64,000 nucleotides of DNA, taken from NCBI GenBank assembly GCA_036172665.1, contig CM069875.1:17143806-17207805 (forward strand). Direction: 5' to 3'. This DNA is from Prosopocoilus inquinatus. Lineage: Eukaryota > Arthropoda > Insecta > Coleoptera > Lucanidae. A program made the translations under genes and the position numbers. Shown in pieces: positions 25,801-38,586 of the stretch (position 1 is the stretch's first letter; every line of letters begins with the position of its first letter). The notes beneath the pieces are model-generated. The model was not told where the DNA came from. It was given only the letters and a program-made list of their open reading frames with translations, and did no database searches.

Positions 25801-27110
25801 TGCGTCCGAGAACTTCGTATCTCACTTCAGAGTTACTGGAGTCCATCCAAACGTCAAGTAACATGATAGATGAGTAAGGATCGATTAGATACATCACAGG
25901 AACAACGCTAATGCGTGTTGTTTCATTTAAAACTATTTCCAGCTTCTGCTGCGTCCGATAATTTCGTATCTCACATCACAGTTACTGGAGTCCATCCAAA
26001 CGTCAAATAACATGATAGATAAGTAAGGATCGATTAGATACATCACAAGAACAAGACGAATACGTGTTGTTTCGTTCAAAACTATTTCCAGCTTCTGCTG
26101 CGTCCGAGAACTTTGTATCTCACATCAGAGTTACTGGAGTCCATTCAAGCGTCAAATAACATGATAGATGAGTAAGGATCGATTAGATACATCACAGGAA
26201 CAAGACGAATACGTGTTGTTTCGTTCAAAACTATTTCCAGCTTCTGCTGGGTCCGAGAACTTTGTATCTCACATCAGAGTTACTGGAGTCCATTCAAACG
26301 TCAAATAACATGATAGATGAGTAAGGATCGATTAGATACATCACAGGAACAAGGCTAATACGTGTTGTTTCGTTTAAAACTATTTCCAGCATCAGCTGCG
26401 TCCGAAAACGTCGTATCTCACATCAAAGATACTGGAGTCCATCCAAACATCAAATAACATGTTAGATAAGTAAGGATCGATTAGATACATCACAGGAACA
26501 ACGCTAATACGTGTTGTTTCGTTTAAAATTAATTCCAGCTCCTGCTGCGTCCAAAAACTTCGTATCTCCAATCAGAGTTACTAGAGTCCATCGAAACGTC
26601 AAATAACATGATAGATGAGTAAGGATCGATTAGATACATCACAGGAACAACGCTAATGCGTGTTGTTTCATTTAAAACTATTTCCAGCTTCTGCTGCGTC
26701 CGGTAATTTCGTATCTCACATCAGAGTTACTGGAGGTCATCCAAACGTCAAATAACATGATAGATGGGTAAGGATCGATTAGATACATCACAGGAACAAC
26801 GCTAATGCGTGTTGTTTCGTTTAAAACTATTTCCAGCTTCAGCTGCGTCCGAGAACTTCGTATCTCACTTCAGAGTTACTGGAGTCCATCCAAACGTCAA
26901 ATAACATGATAGATGAGTAAGGATCGATTAGATACATCACAGGAACAACGCTAATGCGTGTTGTTTCATTTAAAACTATTTCCAGCTTCTGCTGCGTCCG
27001 ATAATTTCGTATCTCACATCAGAGTTACTGGAGGCCATCCAAACGTCAAATAACATGTTAGATAAGTAAGGATCGATTAGATACATCACAGGAACAACGC
27101 TAATACGTGT
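22876..27110 (+). repeat. 4.2-kb block paired with 45224-49458
   Basis: The block matches at an offset of 22,348 bases (150 monomers less 2). It contains m, B, n, e, f2, s, b, b, A, then k, l, g', o, r, l, g, m, B, n, e, f2, s, a, b, A, d, e, f. Shared markers include the doubled b monomer and catgggag (near 24784 and 47132). A clear difference is a short patch near 25046-25076 of d type (cttctgctgcgtccggtaat) where the partner has ctcctgctgcgtccaaaaac. Confidence 0.85.
23837..24134 (+). repeat. Doubled b monomer
   Basis: Two b-type monomers (catcagctgcg, aaaacgtcg, catccaaacatc) stand side by side at 23837 and 23986, just before an A monomer at 24135. Elsewhere b usually occurs singly before A. 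The pair recurs at 46185 and 46334. In this copy the first b has gtcgcatctc and the second has caaagatac. Confidence 0.85.
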
Positions 27111-27114
27111 TGTT

Positions 27115-27263
27115 TCGTTCAAAACTATTTCCAGCTTCTACTGCGTCCGAGAACGTCGTATCTCACATCAGAGTTACTGGAGTCCATCGAAACGCCAAAT
27201 AACATGATAGATGAGTAAGGATCGATTAGATACATCACAGGAACAACGCTAATGCGTGTTGTT
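27115..27263 (+). repeat. Chimeric g/h monomer
   Basis: The left part is g type (tcgttc and cttctactgcgtccgag) and the right part is h type (acgtcg, catcagag, atcgaaacgcc). Compared with 5512-5958, it replaces the g, d' and h monomers with one, as expected from an intra-monomer crossover. The monomer at 33820 has nearly the same fusion. Confidence 0.85.
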
Positions 27264-28455
27264 TCGTTTAAAACTATTTCCAGCATCTGCTGCGTCCGAA
27301 AATTTCGTATCTCACATCAAAGTTACTGGAGTCCATCGAAACGCCAAATAACATGTTAGATAAGTAAGGATCGATTAGATACATCACAGGAACAACGCTA
27401 ATACGTGTTGTTTCGTTTAAAACTATTTCCAGCTCCTGCTGCGTCCAAAAACTTTGTATCTCACCTCAGACTTACTGGAGTCCATCCAAACGTCAAATAA
27501 CATGTTAGATAAGTAAGGATCGATTAGATACATCACAGGAACAACGCTAATGCGTGTTGTTTCATTTAAAACTATTTCCAGCTTCTGCTGCGTCCGATAA
27601 TTTCGTATCTCACATCAGAGTTACTGGAGTCCATCCAAACGTCAAATAACATGTTAGATAAGTAAGGATCGTTTAGATACATCACAGGAACAACGCTAAT
27701 GCGTGTTGTTTCGTTTAAAACTATTTCCAGCTTCTGCTGCGTCCGAGAACGTCGTATCTCACATCAGAGCTACTGGAGTCCATCGAAACGCCAAATAACA
27801 TTATAGATGAGTAAGGATCGATTAGATACAGCACAGGAACAACGCTAATACGTGTTGTTTCGTTTAAAACTATTTCCAGCTCCTGCTGCGTCCAAAAACT
27901 TTGTATCTCACATCAGACTTACTGGAGTCCATCCAAACGTCAAATAACATGTTAGATAAGTAAGGATCGTTTAGATACATCACAGGAACAACGCTAATAC
28001 GTGTTGTTTCGTTCAAAACTATTTCCAGCTTCTACTGCGTCCGAGAACTTTGTATCTCTCATCAGAGTTACTGGAGTCCGTCCAAACGTCAAATAACATG
28101 ATAGATGAGTAAGGATCGATTAGATACATCACAGGAACAACGCTAATGCGTGTTGTTTCATTTAAAACTATTTCCAGCTTCTGCTGCGTCCGGTAATTTC
28201 GTATCTCACATCAGAGTTACTGGAGGTCATCCAAACGTCAAATAATATGATAGATGGGTAAGGATCGATTAGATACATCACAGGAACAACGCTAATGCGT
28301 GTTGTTTCGTTTAAAACTATTTCCAGCTTCAGCTGCGTCCGAAAACGTCGTATCTCACATCAGAGTTACTGGAGTCCATCGAAACGCCAAATAACATGAT
28401 AGATGAGTAAGGATCGATTAGATACATCACAGGAACAACGCTAATGCGTGTTGTT
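27264..28455 (+). repeat. Eight-monomer cassette, extra round in HOR unit 1
   Basis: The order i, j, f, k, l, g, d', h (1192 bases) is followed by another i-j-f-k-l-g' from 28456. HOR unit 2 has only the latter round. This cassette alone explains the difference between 45 and 37 monomers. Confidence 0.86.
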
Positions 28456-28525
28456 TCGTTTAAAACTATTTCCAGCATCTGCTGCGTCCGAAAATTTCGT
28501 ATCTCACATCAAAGTTACTGGAGTC

Positions 28526-30392
28526 CATCGAAACGCCAAATAACATGTTAGATAAGTAAGGATCGATTAGATACATCACAGGAACAACGTTAATACGTGT
28601 TGTTTCGTTTAAAACTATTTCCAGCTCCTGCTGCGTCCAAAAACTTTGTATCTCACCTCAGACTTACTGGAGTCCATCCAAACGTCAAATAACATGTTAG
28701 ATAAGTAAGGATCGATTAGATACATCACAGGAACAACGCTAATGCGTGTTGTTTCATTTAAAACTATTTCCAGCTTCTGCTGCGTCCGATAATTTCGTAT
28801 CTCACATCAGAGTTACTGGAGTCCATCCAAACGTCAAATAACATGTTAGATAAGTAAGGATCGTTTAGATACATCACAGGAACAACGCTAATGCGTGTTG
28901 TTTCGTTTAAAACTATTTCCAGCTTCTGCTGCGTCCGAGAACGTCGTATCTCACATCAGAGCTACTGGAGTCCATCGAAACGCCAAATAACATTATAGAT
29001 GAGTAAGGATCGATTAGATACAGCACAGGAACAACGCTAATACGTGTTGTTTCGTTTAAAACTATTTCCAGCTCCTGCTGCGTCCAAAAACTTTGTATCT
29101 CACATCAGACTTACTGGAGTCCATCCAAACGTCAAATAACATGTTAGATAAGTAAGGATCGTTTAGATACATCACAGGAACAACGCTAATACGTGTTGTT
29201 TCGTTCAAAACTATTTCCAGCTTCTACTGCGTCCGAGAACTTTGTATCTCTCATCAGAGTTACTGGAGTCCGTCCAAACGTCAAATAACATGATAGATGA
29301 GTAAGGATCGATTAGTTACATCACAGGAACAACGCTAATATGTGATGTTTCGTTTAAAACTATTTCCAGCTGCTGCTGCGTCCGAAAATTTCGTATCTCA
29401 CATTAGAGTTACTGGAGTCCATCGAAACGTCAAATAACATGATAGCTAAGTAAGGATCGATTAGATACATCACAGGAACAACGCTAATACGTGTTGTTTC
29501 GTTCAAAACTATTTCCAGCTCCTGCTGCGTCCAAAAACTTCGTATCTCACATCGGAGTTACTAGAGTCCATCGAAATGTCAAATAACATGATAGATGAGT
29601 AAGGATCGATTAGATACATCACAGGAACAACGCTAATGCTTGTTGTTTCGTTTAAAACTATTTCCAGCTTCAGCTGCGTCCGAGAACTTCGTATCTCACT
29701 TCAGAGTTACTGGAGGTCATCCAAACGTCAAATAAAATGATAGATGAGTAAGGATCGATTAGATACATCACAGGAACAACGCTAATGCGTGTTGTTTCGT
29801 TTAAAACTATTTCCAGCTTCAGCTGCGTCCGAGAACTTCGTATCTCACTTCAGAGTTACTGGAGTCCATCCAAACGTCAAGTAACATGATAGATGAGTAA
29901 GGATCGATTAGATACATCACAGGAACAACGCTAATACGTGTTGTTTCGTTTAAAACTATTTCCAGCTCCTGCTGCGTCCAAAAATTTCGTATCTCACATC
30001 AGAGTTACTAGAGTCCATCGAAACGTCAAATAACATGATAGATGAGTAAGGATCGATTAGATACATCACAGGAACAAGACGAATACGTGTTGTTTCATTT
30101 AAAACTATTTCCAGCATCAGCTGCGTCCGAAAACGTCGTATCTCACATCAGAGTTACTGGAGTCCATCCAAACGTCAAATAACATGTTAGATAAGTAAGG
30201 ATCGTTTAGATACATCACAGGAACAACGCTAATGCGTGTTGTTTCGTTTAAAACTATTTCCAGCTTCTGCTGCGTCCGAAAATTTCGTATCTCACATCAG
30301 AGATACTGGAGTCCATCCAAACGTCAAATAACATGATAGATGAGTAAGGATCGATTAGATACATCACAGGAACAACGCTAATGCGTGTTGTT
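28526..30392 (+). repeat. HOR block, copy 2 of 3 (marked by cgttaatacg)
   Basis: Partner of 7370-9236 and 34039-35756. It carries cgttaatacg at 28588, gatagctaag, gctaatgcttg at 29632, aaataaaatg and tccaaaaatttcg at 29977. A private change is tgtgatgtttcg near 29340. The monomer with acttcttatc, present after this block in the first copy (9237), is absent here. Confidence 0.86.
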
Positions 30393-30542
30393 TCATTTAA
30401 AACTATTTCCAGCTTCTGCTGCGTCCGAAAACGTCGTATCTCACATCAGAGCTACTGGAGTCCATCGAAACGCCAAATAACATGATAGATGAGTAAGGAT
30501 CGATTAGTTACATCACAGGAACAACGCTAATGGCGTGTTGTT
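30393..30542 (+). repeat. Monomer with 1-base insertion (150 bp)
   Basis: The dyad centre reads gctaatggcgtg where all relatives read gctaatgcgtg. It is the only net insertion found in the 430 monomers. Confidence 0.92.
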
Positions 30543-30989
30543 TCGTTTAAAACCATTTCCAGCTTCAGCTGCGTCCGAGAACTTCGTATCTCACTTCAGA
30601 GTTACTGGAGTCCATCCAAACGTCAAATAACATGATAGATGAGTAAGGATCGATTAGATACATCACAGGAACAACGCTAATGCGTGTTGTTTCGTTTAAA
30701 ACTATTTCCAGCTTCAGCTGCGTCCGAGAACTTCGTATCTCACTTCAGAGTTACTGGAGTCCATCCAAACGTCAAATAACATGATAGATGAGTAAGGATC
30801 GATTAGATACATCACAGGAACAACGCTAATGCGTGTTGTTTCATTTAAAACTATTTCCAGCTTCTGCTGCGTCCGATAATTTCGTATCTCACATCAGAGT
30901 TACTGGAGTCCATCCAAACGTCAAATAACATGATAGATAAGTAAGGATCGATTAGATACATCACAGGAACAAGACGAATACGTGTTGTT

Positions 30990-31137
30990 TCGTTCAAAAC
31001 TATTTCCAGCTTCTGCTGCGTCCGAGAACTTTGTATCTCACTCAGAGTTACTGGAGTCCATTCAAACGTCAAATAACATGATAGATGAGTAAGGATCGAT
31101 TAGATACATCACAGGAACAAGGCTAATACGTGTTGTT
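30990..31137 (+). repeat. Monomer with 1-base deletion (148 bp), copy 3 of 5
   Basis: Reads tctcactcag as at 9982, within HOR unit 1. Confidence 0.92.
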
Positions 31138-33968
31138 TCGTTTAAAACTATTTCCAGCATCAGCTGCGTCCGAAAACGTCGTATCTCACATCAAAGTTAC
31201 TGGAGTCCATCCAAACATCAAATAACATGTTAGATAAGTAAGGATCGATTAGATACATCACAGGAACAACGCTAATACGTGTTGTTTCGTTTAAAACTAT
31301 TTCCAGCTCCTGCTGCGTCCAAAAACTTTGTATCTCACATCAGACTTACTGGAGTCCATCCAAACGTCAAATAACATGTTAGATAAGTAAGGATCGATTA
31401 GATACATCACAGGAACAACGCTAATGCGTGTTGTTTCATTTAAAACTATTTCCAGCTCCTGCTGCGTCCAAAAACTTCGTATCTCACATCGGAGTTACTA
31501 GAGTCCATCGAAACGTCAAATAACATGATAGATGAGTAAGGATCGATTAGATACATCACAAGAACAACACTAAAGCGTGTTGTTTCATTTAAAACTATTT
31601 CCAGCTTCTGCTGCGTCCGAAACCGTCGTATCTCACATCAGAGTTACTGGAGTCCATCGAAACGCCAAATAACATGTTAGATAAGTAAGGATCGTTTAGA
31701 TAAATCACAGGAACAACGCTAATACGTGTTGTTTCGTTCAAAACTATTTCCAGCTTCTACTGCGTCCGAGAACTTTGTATCTCTCATCAGAGTTACTGGA
31801 GTCCGTCCAAACGTCAAATAACATGATAGATGAGTAAGGGTCGATTAGATACATCACAGGAACAACGCTAATGCGTGTTGTTTCGTTTAAAACTATTTCC
31901 AGCTTCTGCTGCGTCCGAAAATTTCGTATCTCACATCAAAGTTACTGGAGTCCATCGAAACGCCAAATAACATGATAGATGAATAAGGATCGATTAGATA
32001 CATCACAGGAACAACGCTAATGCGTGTTGTTTCGTTTAAAACTATTTCCAGCTTCAGCTGCGTCCGAGAAATTCGTACCTCAATTCAGAGTTACTGGAGC
32101 CCATCCAAACGTCAAATAACATGATAGATGAGTAAGGATCGATTACATATATCACAGGAACAACGCTAATGCGTGTTGTTTCATTTAAAACTATTTCCAG
32201 CTTCTGCTGCGTCCGAAAATTTCGAATCTCACATCAGAGTTACTGGAGTCCATCGAAACGTCAAATAACATAGTAGATAAGTAAGGATCGATTAGATACA
32301 GCACAGGAACAACGCTAATACGTGTTGTTTCGTTTAAAACTATTTCCAGCTCCTGCTGCGTCCAAAAACTTTGTATCTCACATCAGACTTACTGGAGTCC
32401 ATCCAAACGTCAAATAACATGTTAGATAAGTAAGGATCGTTTAGATACATCACAGGAACAACGCTAATACGTGTTGTTTCGTTCAAAACTATCTCCAGCT
32501 TCTACTGCGTCCGAGAACTTTGTATCTCTCATCAGAGTTACTGGAGTCCGTCCAAACGTCAAATAACATGATAGATGAGTAAGGATCGATTAGTTACATC
32601 ACAGGAACAACGCTAATATGTGTTGTTTCGTTTAAAACTATTTCCAGCTGCTGCTGCGTCCGAAAATTTCGTATCTCACATTAGAGTTACTGGAGTCCAT
32701 CGAAACGTCAAATAACATAGTAGCTAAGTAAGGATCGATTAGATACATCACAGGAACAACGCTAATACGTGTTGTTTCGTTCAAAACTATTTCCAGCTCC
32801 TGCTGCGTCCAAAAACTTCGTATCTCACATCGGAGTTACTAGAGTCCATCGAAATGTCAAATAACATGATAGATGAGTAAGGATCGATTAGATACATCAC
32901 AGGAACAACGCTAATGCGTGTTGTTTCGTTTAAAACTATTTCCAGCTTCAGCTGCGTCCGAGAACTTCGTATCACACTTCAGAGTTACTGGAGGTCATCC
33001 AAACGTCAAATAACATGATAGATGAGTAAGGATCGATTAGATACATCACAGGAACAAGGCTAATACGTGTTGTTTCGTTTAAAACTATTTCCAGCATCAG
33101 CTGCGTCCGAAAACGTCGTATCTCACATCAAAGATACTGGAGTCCATCCAAACATCAAATAACATGTTAGATAAGTAAGGATCGATTAGATACATCACAG
33201 GAACAACGCTAATACGTGTTGTTTCGTTTAAAATTAATTCCAGCTCCTGCTGCGTCCAAAAACTTCGTATCTCAAATCAGAGTTACTAGAGTCCATCGAA
33301 ACGTCAAATAACATGATAGATGAGTAAGGATCGATTAGATACATCACAGGAACAACGCTAATGCGTGTTGTTTCATTTAAAACTATTTCCAGCTTCTGCT
33401 GCGTCCGGTAATTTCGTATCTCACATCAGAGTTACTGGAGGTCATCCAAACGTCAAATAACATGATAGATGGGTAAGGATCGATTAGATACATCACAGGA
33501 ACAACGCTAATGCGTGTTGTTTCGTTTAAAACTATTTCCAGCTTCAGCTGCGTCCGAGAACTTCGTATCTCACTTCAGAGTTACTGGAGTCCATCCAAAC
33601 GTCAAATAACATGATAGATGAGTAAGGATCGATTAGATACATCACAGGAACAACGCTAATGCGTGTTGTTTCATTTAAAACTATTTCCAGCTTCTGCTGC
33701 GTCCGATAATTTCGTATCTCACATCAGAGTTACTGGAGGCCATCCAAACGTCAAATAACATGTTAGATAAGTAAGGATCGATTAGATACATCACAGGAAC
33801 AACGCTAATATGTGTTGTTTCGTTCAAAACTATTTCCAGCTTCTACTGCGTCCGAAAACGTCGTATCTCACATCAGAGTTACTGGAGTCCATCGAAACGC
33901 CAAATAACATGATAGATGAGTAAGGATCGATTAGATACATCACAGGAACAACGCTAATGCGTGTTGTT

Positions 33969-34117
33969 TCGTTTAAAACTATTTCCAGCATCTGCTGCGT
34001 CCGGTAATTTCGTATCTCACATCAGAGTTACTGGAGGCCATCCAAACGCCAAATAACATGTTAGATAAGTAAGGATCGATTAGATACATCACAGGAACAA
34101 CGTTAATACGTGTTGTT
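33969..34117 (+). repeat. Chimeric i/d monomer
   Basis: It begins as i type (catctgctgcg), then reads tccggtaatttcg and ggaggcc like d or f monomers, then returns to the i-type aaacgcc and gttagataag. It sits where unit 1 has an i monomer at 28456. A conversion patch of about 40-80 bases is the simplest explanation. Confidence 0.82.
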
Positions 34118-35756
34118 TCGTTTAAAACTATTTCCAGCTCCTGCTGCGTCCAAAAACTTTGTATCTCACCTCAGACTTACTGGAGTCCATCCAAACGTCA
34201 AATAACATGTTAGATAAGTAAGGATCGATTAGATACATCACAGGAACAACGCTAATGCGTGTTGTTTCATTTAAAACTATTTCCAGCTTCTGCTGCGTCC
34301 GATAATTTCGTATCTCACATCAGAGTTACTGGAGTCCATCCAAACGTCAAATAACATGTTAGATAAGTAAGGATCGTTTAGATACATCACAGGAACAACG
34401 CTAATGCGTGTTGTTTCGTTTAAAACTATTTCCAGCTTCTGCTGCGTCCGAGAACGTCGTATCTCACATCAGAGCTACTGGAGTCCATCGAAACGCCAAA
34501 TAACATTATAGATGAGTAAGGATCGATTAGATACAGCACAGGAACAACGCTAATACGTGTTGTTTCGTTTAAAACTATTTCCAGCTCCTGCTGCGTCCAA
34601 AAACTTTGTATCTCACATCAGACTTACTGGAGTCCATCCAAACGTCAAATAACATGTTAGATAAGTAAGGATCGTTTAGATACATCACAGGAACAACGCT
34701 AATACGTGTTGTTTCGTTCAAAACTATTTCCAGCTTCTACTGCGTCCGAGAACTTTGTATCTCTCATCAGAGTTACTGGAGTCCGTCCAAACGTCAAATA
34801 ACATGATAGATGAGTAAGGATCGATTAGTTACATCACAGGAACAACGCTAATATGTGTTGTTTCGTTTAAAACTATTTCCAGCTGCTGCTGCGTCCGAAA
34901 ATTTCGTATCTCACATTAGAGTTACTGGAGTCCATCGAAACGTCAAATAACATGATATCTAAGTAAGGATCGATTAGATACATCACAGGAACAACGCTAA
35001 TACGTGTTGTTTCGTTCAAAACTATTTCCAGCTCCTGCTGCGTCCAAAAACTTCGTATCTCACATCGGAGTTACTAGAGTCCATCGAAATGTCAAATAAC
35101 ATGATAGATGAGTAAGGATCGATTAGATACATCACAGGAACAACGCTAATGCTTGTTGTTTCGTTTAAAACTATTTCCAGCTTCAGCTGCGTCCGAGAAC
35201 TTCGTATCTCACTTCAGAGTTACTGGAGGTCATCCAAACGTCAAATAAAATGATAGATGAGTAAGGATCGATTAGATACATCACAGGAACAACGCTAATG
35301 CGTGTTGTTTCGTTTAAAACTATTTCCAGCTTCAGCTGCGTCCGAGAACTTCGTATCTCACTTCAGAGTTACTGGAGTCCATCCAAACGTCAAGTAACAT
35401 GATAGATGAGTAAGGATCGATTAGATACATCACAGGAACAACGCTAATACGTGTTTTTTCGTTTAAAACTATTTCCAGCTCCTGCTGCGTCCAAAAATTT
35501 CGTATCTCACATCAGAGTTACTAGAGTCCATCGAAACGTCAAATAACATGATAGATGAGTAAGGATCGATTAGATACATCACAGGAACAAGACGAATACG
35601 TGTTGTTTCGTTTAAAACTATTTCCAGCATCAGCTGCGTCCGAAAACGTCGTATCTCACATCAGAGTTACTGGAGTCCATCCAAACGTCAAATAACATGT
35701 TAGATAAGTAAGGATCGTTTAGATACATCACAGGAACAACGCTAATGCGTGTTGTT
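34039..35756 (+). repeat. HOR block, copy 3 of 3 (marked by cgttaatacg)
   Basis: Matches 28526-30243 at exactly 37 monomers (5,513 bases). It has cgttaatacg at 34101, gctaatgcttg at 35145 and tccaaaaatttcg at 35490. After it a k-type monomer is inserted, then the acttcttatc monomer. Confidence 0.87.
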
Positions 35757-36650
35757 TCATTTAAAACTATTTCCAGCTTCTGCTGCGTCCGAAAACGTCG
35801 TATCTCACATCAGAGCTACTGGAGTCCATCGAAACGCCAAATAACATGATAGATGAGTAAGGATCGATTAGATACATCACAGGAACAACGCTAATATGTG
35901 TTGTTTCGTTTAAAACTATTTCCAGCTCCTGCTGCGTCCAAAAACTTCTTATCTCACATCAGAGTTACTAGAGTCCATCGAAACGTCAAATAACATGATA
36001 GATGAGTAAGGATCGATTAGATACATCACAGGAACAACGCTAATGCGTGTTGTTTCATTTAAAACTATTTCCAGCTTCTGCTGCGTCCGAAAACGTCGTA
36101 TCTCACATCAGAGCTACTGGAGTCCATCGAAACGCCAAATAACATGATAGATGAGTAAGGATCGATTAGTTACATCACAGGAACAACGCTAATGCGTGTT
36201 GTTTCGTTTAAAACCATTTCCAGCTTCAGCTGCGTCCGAGAACTTCGTATCTCACTTCAGAGTTACTGGAGTCCATCCAAACGTCAAATAACATGATAGA
36301 TGAGTAAGGATCGATTAGATACATCACAGGAACAACGCTAATGCGTGTTGTTTCGTTTAAAACTATTTCCAGCTTCAGCTGCGTCCGAGAACTTCGTATC
36401 TCACTTCAGAGTTACTGGAGTCCATCCAAACGTCAAATAACATGATAGATGAGTAAGGATCGATTAGATACATCACAGGAACAACGCTAATGCGTGTTGT
36501 TTCATTTAAAACTATTTCCAGCTTCTGCTGCGTCCGATAATTTCGTATCTCACATCAGAGTTACTGGAGTCCATCCAAACGTCAAATAACATGATAGATA
36601 AGTAAGGATCGATTAGATACATCACAGGAACAAGACGAATACGTGTTGTT

Positions 36651-36798
36651 TCGTTCAAAACTATTTCCAGCTTCTGCTGCGTCCGAGAACTTTGTATCTC
36701 ACTCAGAGTTACTGGAGTCCATTCAAACGTCAAATAACATGATAGATGAGTAAGGATCGATTAGATACATCACAGGAACAAGGCTAATACGTGTTGTT
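36651..36798 (+). repeat. Monomer with 1-base deletion (148 bp), copy 4 of 5
   Basis: Reads tctcactcag as at 9982, within HOR unit 2. Confidence 0.92.
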
Positions 36799-38586
36799 TC
36801 GTTTAAAACTATTTCCAGCATCAGCTGCGTCCGAAAACGTCGTATCTCACATCAAAGTTACTGGAGTCCATCCAAACATCAAATAACATGTTAGATAAGT
36901 AAGGATCGATTAGATACATCACAGGAACAACGCTAATACGTGTTGTTTCGTTTAAAACTATTTCCAGCTCCTGCTGCGTCCAAAAACTTTGTATCTCACA
37001 TCAGACTTACTGGAGTCCATCCAAACGTCAAATAACATGTTAGATAAGTAAGGATCGATTAGATACATCAGAGGAACAACGCTAATGCGTGTTGTTTCAT
37101 TTAAAACTATTTCCAGCTCCTGCTGCGTCCAAAAACTTCGTATCTCACATCGGAGTTACTAGAGTCCATCGAAACGTCAAATAACATGATAGATGAGTAA
37201 GGATCGATTAGATACATCACAGGAACAACACTAAAGCGTGTTGTTTCATTTAAAACTATTTCCAGCTTCTGCTGCGTCCGAAACCGTCGTATCTCACATC
37301 AGAGTTACTGGAGTCCATCGAAACGCCAAATAACATGTTAGATAAGTAAGGATCGTTTAGATAAATCACAGGAACAACGCTAATACGTGTTGTTTCGTTC
37401 AAAACTATTTCCAGCTTCTACTGCGTCCGAGAACTTTGTATCTCTCATCAGAGTTACTGGAGTCCGTCCAAACGTCAAATAACATGATAGATGAGTAAGG
37501 GTCGATTAGATACATCACAGGAACAACGCTAATGCGTGTTGTTTCGTTTAAAACTATTTCCAGCTTCTGCTGCGTCCGAAAATTTCGTATCTCACATCAA
37601 AGTTACTGGAGTCCATCGAAACGCCAAATAACATGATAGATGAATAAGGATCGATTAGATACATCACAGGAACAACGCTAATGCGTGTTGTTTCGTTTAA
37701 AACTATTTCCAGCTTCAGCTGCGTCCGAGAAATTCGTACCTCAATTCAGAGTTACTGGAGCCCATCCAAACGTCAAATAACATGATAGATGAGTAAGGAT
37801 CGATTACATATATCACAGGAACAACGCTAATGCGTGTTGTTTCATTTAAAACTATTTCCAGCTTCTGCTGCGTCCGAAAATTTCGAATCTCACATCAGAG
37901 TTACTGGAGTCCATCGAAACGTCAAATAACATAGTAGATAAGTAAGGATCGATTAGATACAGCACAGGAACAACGCTAATACGTGTTGTTTCGTTTAAAA
38001 CTATTTCCAGCTCCTGCTGCGTCCAAAAACTTTGTATCTCACATCAGACTTACTGGAGTCCATCCAAACGTCAAATAACATGTTAGATAAGTAAGGATCG
38101 TTTAGATACATCACAGGAACAACGCTAATACGTGTTGTTTCGTTCAAAACTATCTCCAGCTTCTACTGCGTCCGAGAACTTTGTATCTCTCATCAGAGTT
38201 ACTGGAGTCCGTCCAAACGTCAAATAACATGATAGATGAGTAAGGATCGATTAGTTACATCACAGGAACAACGCTAATATGTGTTGTTTCGTTTAAAACT
38301 ATTTCCAGCTGCTGCTGCGTCCGAAAATTTCGTATCTCACATTAGAGTTACTGGAGTCCATCGAAACGTCAAATAACATAGTAGCTAAGTAAGGATCGAT
38401 TAGATACATCACAGGAACAACGCTAATACGTGTTGTTTCGTTCAAAACTATTTCCAGCTCCTGCTGCGTCCAAAAACTTCGTATCTCACATCGGAGTTAC
38501 TAGAGTCCATCGAAATGTCAAATAACATGATAGATGAGTAAGGATCGATTAGATACATCACAGGAACAAGACGAATACGTGTTGTT

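Larger units (their letters stand above)
30340..32905 (+). repeat. 2.6-kb block nearly identical to 36002-38566
   Basis: The block matches 5,661-5,662 bases downstream (38 monomers). The only differences I noticed are the inserted base near 30532, cacaagaacaacac near 31558 against cacagg in the partner, and atcagagg near 37068 against atcacagg here. It is one of the youngest copied segments in the window. Confidence 0.9.
26370..33074 (+). repeat. HOR unit 1, 45 monomers (6705 bp)
   Basis: The unit begins with b' at 26370 and A at 26519 and ends with an n-type monomer before the next b at 33075. The order is b', A, d, e, f, a g/h chimera, then the cassette i-j-f-k-l-g-d'-h, then i-j-f-k-l-g', m', B, e', e, D, b*, and onward through the 1-base-deletion monomer (30990) to B and n. 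Its total length is exactly 45 x 149 because the -1 at 30990 is offset by a +1 near 30532. Confidence 0.85.
33075..38586 (+). repeat. HOR unit 2, 37 monomers (5512 bp)
   Basis: The best-defined single HOR unit. The order is b, A, d, e, f, a g/h chimera (33820), an i/d chimera (33969), j, f, k, l, g', m', B, e', e, D, b*, k*, a monomer with acttcttatc (35906), k*, e, e, f2, the 1-base-deletion monomer (36651), b, l, o, p, g, a monomer with gatgaataag, q, r, l, g, m, B. The last monomer switches near 38569 from the expected acaacgctaatg to acaagacgaatacg and leads into an a-type monomer. Private changes are gatatctaag near 34957 and cgtgttttttcg near 35450. Confidence 0.87.
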
